DNA of 33,625 nucleotides from Chlamydiota bacterium. GTDB lineage: Bacteria; Chlamydiota; Chlamydiia; Chlamydiales; Rhabdochlamydiaceae. The notes under the pieces were generated by a model. It made no database searches, was not told the origin of the DNA, and worked only from the letters and a program-made list of their open reading frames with translations. A program made the translations under genes and the position numbers. Shown here in pieces: positions 31,897 through 33,625 of the stretch (positions are counted from its first letter, which is position 1; every line of letters begins with the position of its first letter). The stretch is taken from positions 1 to 33,625 of the forward strand of contig JABDAY010000020.1 in assembly GCA_013288895.1 (NCBI GenBank), given 5' to 3'.

Positions 31897-33352
31897 GATT
31901 TCGCTCGAATCTATATATTCGGGTACCGCTGACCGCGTCAGCTCGCGCATCACTCCAGCTCCATTCTCGTAAATTGGGGCAATGCTCGTGAAGAAGCGCT
32001 TTTGTCTCCGCATTAGGAACCCTGTTCTCAACTCCGAAGCCTATGTAAATTTTTTCGAGCTTCGGAAAAATGTTCTGGCGCAAAATGGATAGAGATGCAG
32101 GATTATGTATACTAATAAACTTGATATTATTGCGTATTTCAAGAGAAAGGGTCATTAAAGAACTGAGCCCTTTTTGATCAAAAGTCTGGTCGAACCCTAA
32201 CGCTCTTAATTTTTGACAGTAAGGAGCTAAAGGCGCTAAATTAGTACAATCAGGATCTCTTTGAGGAAACGCTCTTTCAGCAGCCTCCATTAGCTCCACA
32301 CTAAAAGAGGTAGTATCATCATGATCAAGGCTAATACAATGAATGATAAGATCTCTGCGAACTAGCCCATAATCCACCTCAGGAAGAATTGGAAGACACA
32401 CTTCTTTTAAGCTTTCCTTGTCATTTAAAACCCGCAAGGTATTTTGGGTGATTCTTTTAAAAACCAATAGATTAAGCGCTATAAGATTAGGAAGGAGATC
32501 TAAAAATACCCGAAGAGTAGGAGAATCAAGTTCTAGAAATCCAAGATTCAACAAAGTGATTTGCCCGAGAATTTCAGCAGGTAGCGTCGTAAACCACTCT
32601 AATTCCACAGCAGGATTATACATGTCACCCGGGTCATCGAGATCTCCTACTGTCATTTTTCTTACATCTTTCATGTAATGGAGCGGGATGGCGCTAAAAT
32701 CGTGGGCTTGAGACTCTGGGCTAACGATTGTTCTTACGCTCTCCAACTTATTCCAATCGGCCACTTCACCAAGCAAGACTATTTCAAGTGGGGGGTTACT
32801 TTCTGCATGACTCCTCTGAAGAGCCTTAAAAGAATCAGGAGAAATAAGGCAAAGGCTAAGCGAAAAATTTATTTTTATTAACGCCTGAAAGCGCGTAGCA
32901 TCCGCGCAAAAATCACGGATATTACGCATATTGTCAAAGCAATCAAGATAGGTCATACTCCCGTATAGTTCTGCAGGTATTCTTTCAAGCACACTACTTG
33001 TAAAATGTAAATTACCCGTCTGGAATTGCGGTTCTCTAAAAAATGTCGAAGCAATCTGCAGGGTCCTTGCAGGCAGCTCATTATGAACAATGTCATCCGC
33101 AACATAATCTGTAGTGTCCCTATAAAGAGTGAAACAACGACTCTTTAAAAAAATAAGTTCTTTAGTAGGTAAATAAGAAAAAATGATCCTTAAAATATCT
33201 GGCATAAGAGAAAGAATTCCCCGGTTAAGCTCAGGGAAAGGTGCTGTACCCTCGGGCCTGTCTCGCACCATCCGACGATACAATTCCATGTTTGCCCCAG
33301 AACCCGCCAAAACACTACTTCCTGAGCTTGCCGCTGCCACTGTGACTGTCAT
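31883..33352 (-). CDS. F-box protein with probable leucine-rich repeats, candidate effector
   Basis: A 489-residue protein with a Thr/Val/Ala/Ser leader (residues 1-21), then an F-box-like motif at about 47-85 (SLMPDILRIIFSYLPTKELI, then FLKSRCFTLYRDTTDY). The rest has irregular leucine-rich segments such as LGQITLLNLGFLELDSPTL, LLPNLIALNLLVF, and a late FPKLEKIYIGFG ... CPNLREWSW pattern, as in F-box/LRR proteins of eukaryotes. Such proteins bring substrates to SCF ubiquitin ligases, so action in the host cytosol is the likely role (inference). AGGAGATG lies before the ATG and a promoter at 33387-33416. It shares the domain start, but not the rest, with the F-box gene at 12309-13442. No signal peptide. 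Confidence 0.72.
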   Translation of the reverse strand: MTVTVAAASSGSSVLAGSGANMELYRRMVRDRPEGTAPFPELNRGILSLMPDILRIIFSYLPTKELIFLKSRCFTLYRDTTDYVADDIVHNELPARTLQIASTFFREPQFQTGNLHFTSSVLERIPAELYGSMTYLDCFDNMRNIRDFCADATRFQALIKINFSLSLCLISPDSFKALQRSHAESNPPLEIVLLGEVADWNKLESVRTIVSPESQAHDFSAIPLHYMKDVRKMTVGDLDDPGDMYNPAVELEWFTTLPAEILGQITLLNLGFLELDSPTLRVFLDLLPNLIALNLLVFKRITQNTLRVLNDKESLKEVCLPILPEVDYGLVRRDLIIHCISLDHDDTTSFSVELMEAAERAFPQRDPDCTNLAPLAPYCQKLRALGFDQTFDQKGLSSLMTLSLEIRNNIKFISIHNPASLSILRQNIFPKLEKIYIGFGVENRVPNAETKALLHEHCPNLREWSWSDARADAVSGTRIYRFERNLKEA

Positions 33353-33386
33353 TGCTACATCTCCTAAATTAATATTTAAGCGTGCA

Positions 33387-33416
33387 ACTATATCTTAATA
33401 TCACCTTTAAGTACAA
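33387..33416 (-). promoter_or_regulatory. Promoter of the F-box/LRR gene
   Basis: On the reverse strand, TTGTAC (33416-33411), an 18-base spacer and TATAGT (33392-33387), about 34 bases before the start codon. Confidence 0.5.
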
Positions 33417-33433
33417 CGCGAGCTATAGAAAAC

Positions 33434-33464
33434 CAGCAGCTCCCGCGCCTAGCGGGAGCTGCTG
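33434..33464 (-). terminator. Rho-independent-type terminator hairpin
   Basis: A perfect 13-bp stem (CAGCAGCTCCCGC with its complement) and a 5-base loop. On the reverse strand it is followed by GGTTTTCT. It lies 20 bases after the stop of the partial reverse-strand gene, which it most likely terminates. Confidence 0.75.
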
Positions 33465-33484
33465 AATAAAAATAATTTAAAAAA

Positions 33485-33625
33485 TTATCGCTGTAATTTT
33501 AAAAAAGCAATTCCATCCCGGTTTAGCCAGACCCCACTTTCAGAAAAAATATCCCGGACAAGGCTTAGCAGTCCTGTAACAGACAGGGCTTTTTTTTCTT
33601 TTTGGTGAGGTTTATGCTTCATTAT
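33485..33625 (-). CDS. C-terminal part of an unidentified protein (cut by window edge)
   Basis: An open reverse-strand frame of 46 codons plus stop, running off the window. It reads KHKPHQKEKKALSVTGLLSL, then VRDIFSESGVWLNRDG and ending LKLQR. An ATG at 33622 could start it, but no ribosome site can be checked. The terminator just downstream supports a real gene end. The family is not recognised; a basic stretch before a helical end would suit a transposase tail or a DNA-binding protein, but this is a guess. Confidence 0.45.
   Translation of the reverse strand: MMKHKPHQKEKKALSVTGLLSLVRDIFSESGVWLNRDGIAFLKLQR

Overview
The window looks like a chromosomal stretch from an environmental, amoeba-associated member of the Chlamydiae (Parachlamydiales type). 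The main support is the order dnaX-ybaB-ptsI-ptsH-comEC, which from memory matches Chlamydia. Also consistent are a fused AroD-AroE protein, an extra GroEL without GroES, σ70-like promoters, and eukaryotic-type F-box proteins typical of amoeba symbionts. No rRNA or complete transposase is visible, so the assignment rests on gene content and recall, not on a search.

Layout. 1-4141: an Inc-like membrane protein, then an apparent transcription unit tRNA-Cys, rsmI, groEL paralogue, GT9 glycosyltransferase. 4142-6723: a reverse-strand SulP transporter and a small basic ORF, flanked by two very large inverted repeats (4170-4455, 6153-6398), then a pair of identical-core palindromes before an unknown gene. 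7234-8490: metallophosphoesterase and YkgJ-type protein. 8661-11485: an exported SpeD-like protein (reverse), phosphohexomutase and an SDR enzyme. 11478-13525: a 1.9 kb island (HigBA-type toxin-antitoxin plus an F-box gene) flanked by an 80-bp direct duplication of the 3' end of the adjoining HD-hydrolase gene. 13446-23648: conserved core (PgpH-like HD protein, dnaX, ybaB, ptsI, ptsH, hprK, ndh, comEC) interrupted by a P-loop effector-like gene at 16648. 23602-25440: a membrane-anchored ClpB-like AAA+ protein. 25679-31432: tRNA-His, uppP, ftsK, MBL hydrolase, then reverse-strand yycJ-like and compact aroDE. 31531-33625: a small hypothetical gene, a second F-box protein with probable leucine-rich repeats, a terminator and a partial gene.

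The core genes are closely packed, often overlapping by a few bases. Into this core are set lineage-specific genes that share three traits: N-termini made almost only of Ser/Ala/Thr/Pro/Val/Asn, in most cases their own good promoters, and 3' ends that in three cases overlap the 3' end of a neighbour. The best candidate for something undescribed is this set of probable type III effectors or inclusion proteins (104-802, 12309-13442, 16648-18030, 23602-25440, 31883-33352), together with the duplicated-3'-end island. A GC-rich palindromic repeat with G-quadruplex potential occurs three times (about 8511, 14799, 29575), each time at gene borders.
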